Origin: Anaerolineales bacterium UBA5195
GTDB lineage: Bacteria; Chloroflexota; Anaerolineae; Anaerolineales; Villigracilaceae
Assembly (NCBI GenBank): GCA_002412925.1
Contig: DHVZ01000109.1
Location: 29,616 to 93,615, forward strand
DNA: 64,000 nucleotides
Direction: 5' to 3'
The number at the start of each line of letters is the position of its first letter. Position 1 is the stretch's first letter. The notes beneath the pieces were generated by a model that saw only the letters and a list, made by a program, of their open reading frames with translations, made no database searches and was not told where the DNA came from. The position numbers were made by a program, and so were the translations under genes. Positions 63,711 to 64,000 of this stretch are shown piece after piece.

Positions 63711-64000
63711 ATGAAATATAACACGGAACAAATTAACGGAATTGCGAAAAGCGTTGTAAAACTTGTGGAAGAAAACTTGAAACAGAAGGAAAAATCAACA
63801 CAGCCCACGATAGCCGATTTCGAAAAAGAATTTCGGGCAGTGTTGCGTGAAATTGGAGCAGAGGCGTTAGGTTTATTTTTGAGTGGGTTACAAACCACGC
63901 CGGAGCAAACAATCGAATGTGAATGTGGAGGGAAGCTCCAATATCAACGGATGCGCCCGGCCTGTCTGATTACCGTTTTTGGAAAGATCGTTTATAAACG
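63711..64000 (+). CDS. ISKra4-like transposase, N-terminal fragment
   Basis: 96 codons from ATG, open to the window edge: MKYNTEQINGIAKSVVKLVEE...GAEALGLFLSGLQTTPEQTIECECGGKLQYQRMRPACLITVFGKIVYK. The Cys-rich C-CGG patch followed by TVFGKIVYKR is typical of the ISKra4 family N-terminus (zinc-binding region before the DDE domain). The upstream gap 63496-63710 shows no clear terminal repeat. GC is lower than in its neighbours. Confidence 0.75.
   Translation, partial: MKYNTEQINGIAKSVVKLVEENLKQKEKSTQPTIADFEKEFRAVLREIGAEALGLFLSGLQTTPEQTIECECGGKLQYQRMRPACLITVFGKIVYK

Noticed and set aside
1..64000. CRISPR array or tRNA/rRNA gene
   Set aside because: No direct-repeat/spacer series or tRNA-like cloverleaf was recognised by eye; a scan with tRNAscan-SE and a CRISPR finder would be decisive.

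Overview
This window looks like a chromosomal segment of an Anaerolineae-type Chloroflexota bacterium. That is inferred from protein character and gene mix: GlgP of the DUF3417 type, a fused LUD/LutB-LutC protein, bi-domain ADH-Gfo/Idh oxidoreductase, WbuB-like GT4, Na+-pumping decarboxylase, and many short palindromic repeats. No rRNA, tRNA or CRISPR array was seen, so placement below phylum is not secure. Genes are dense, GC is moderately high, and many starts have AGGAGG-type ribosome sites. A few genes instead look leaderless.

Layout. 1-4.9 kb: metal-efflux CDF/ArsR pair, proC, ruvA-ruvC-yebC, DegV and a MESH1-like HD hydrolase. 5-10.7 kb: MFS transporter, tex, orphan sensor kinase, DUF402 protein. 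10.7-12.4 kb: a lytic transglycosylase and a membrane protein behind a near-consensus promoter covered by paired SOS-box-like dyads. 12.4-15.1 kb: DUF4232-like lipoprotein and ligA. 15.2-19.6 kb: TauE exporter and feoABC facing a DtxR regulator. 19.8-21.9 kb: pepD and a degraded patch with an hsdS remnant. 21.9-25.3 kb: a compact polyprenyl-synthase/membrane-protein operon and a GbsR/MarR regulator, linked by a shared operator. 25.4-28.8 kb: LUD (lactate-utilisation-like) genes with a methyltransferase. 29-36 kb: glycogen phosphorylase, UPF0316, rhodanese, carbonic anhydrase, M29 aminopeptidase, polytopic membrane protein. 36.4-50.5 kb: a long plus-strand run with GT39, bi-domain oxidoreductase, a three-gene hydroxyproline catabolic set, NUDIX hydrolases, methyltransferase, heparinase-like protein and GT4. 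50.5-53.4 kb: an unrecognised three-gene cassette with a secreted protein carrying a duplicated four-cysteine module. 53.6-58.7 kb: adenosine deaminase, Gre C-domain protein, two PlsC paralogues, PilZ protein, thiolase. 58.9-60 kb: an emfourin-like lipoprotein next to a small HExxH protein. 60-63.5 kb: a complete four-subunit biotin-dependent Na+-pump decarboxylase. The window ends inside an ISKra4-like transposase.

Two themes stand out. First, four copies (60-109 bp) of an intergenic element share conserved inverted ends but have different inner hairpins; all four lie upstream of a start codon in the same orientation relative to that gene, which suggests a cis-regulatory or leader-RNA role rather than random insertion. 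Second, several unrelated short palindromic or tandem repeats sit in frame inside conserved enzymes (LigA, LUD fusion, bi-domain oxidoreductase, hydroxyproline epimerase, NUDIX, heparinase, GT4). This resembles Rickettsia palindromic elements and appears to add surface-loop or linker peptides without breaking the proteins.
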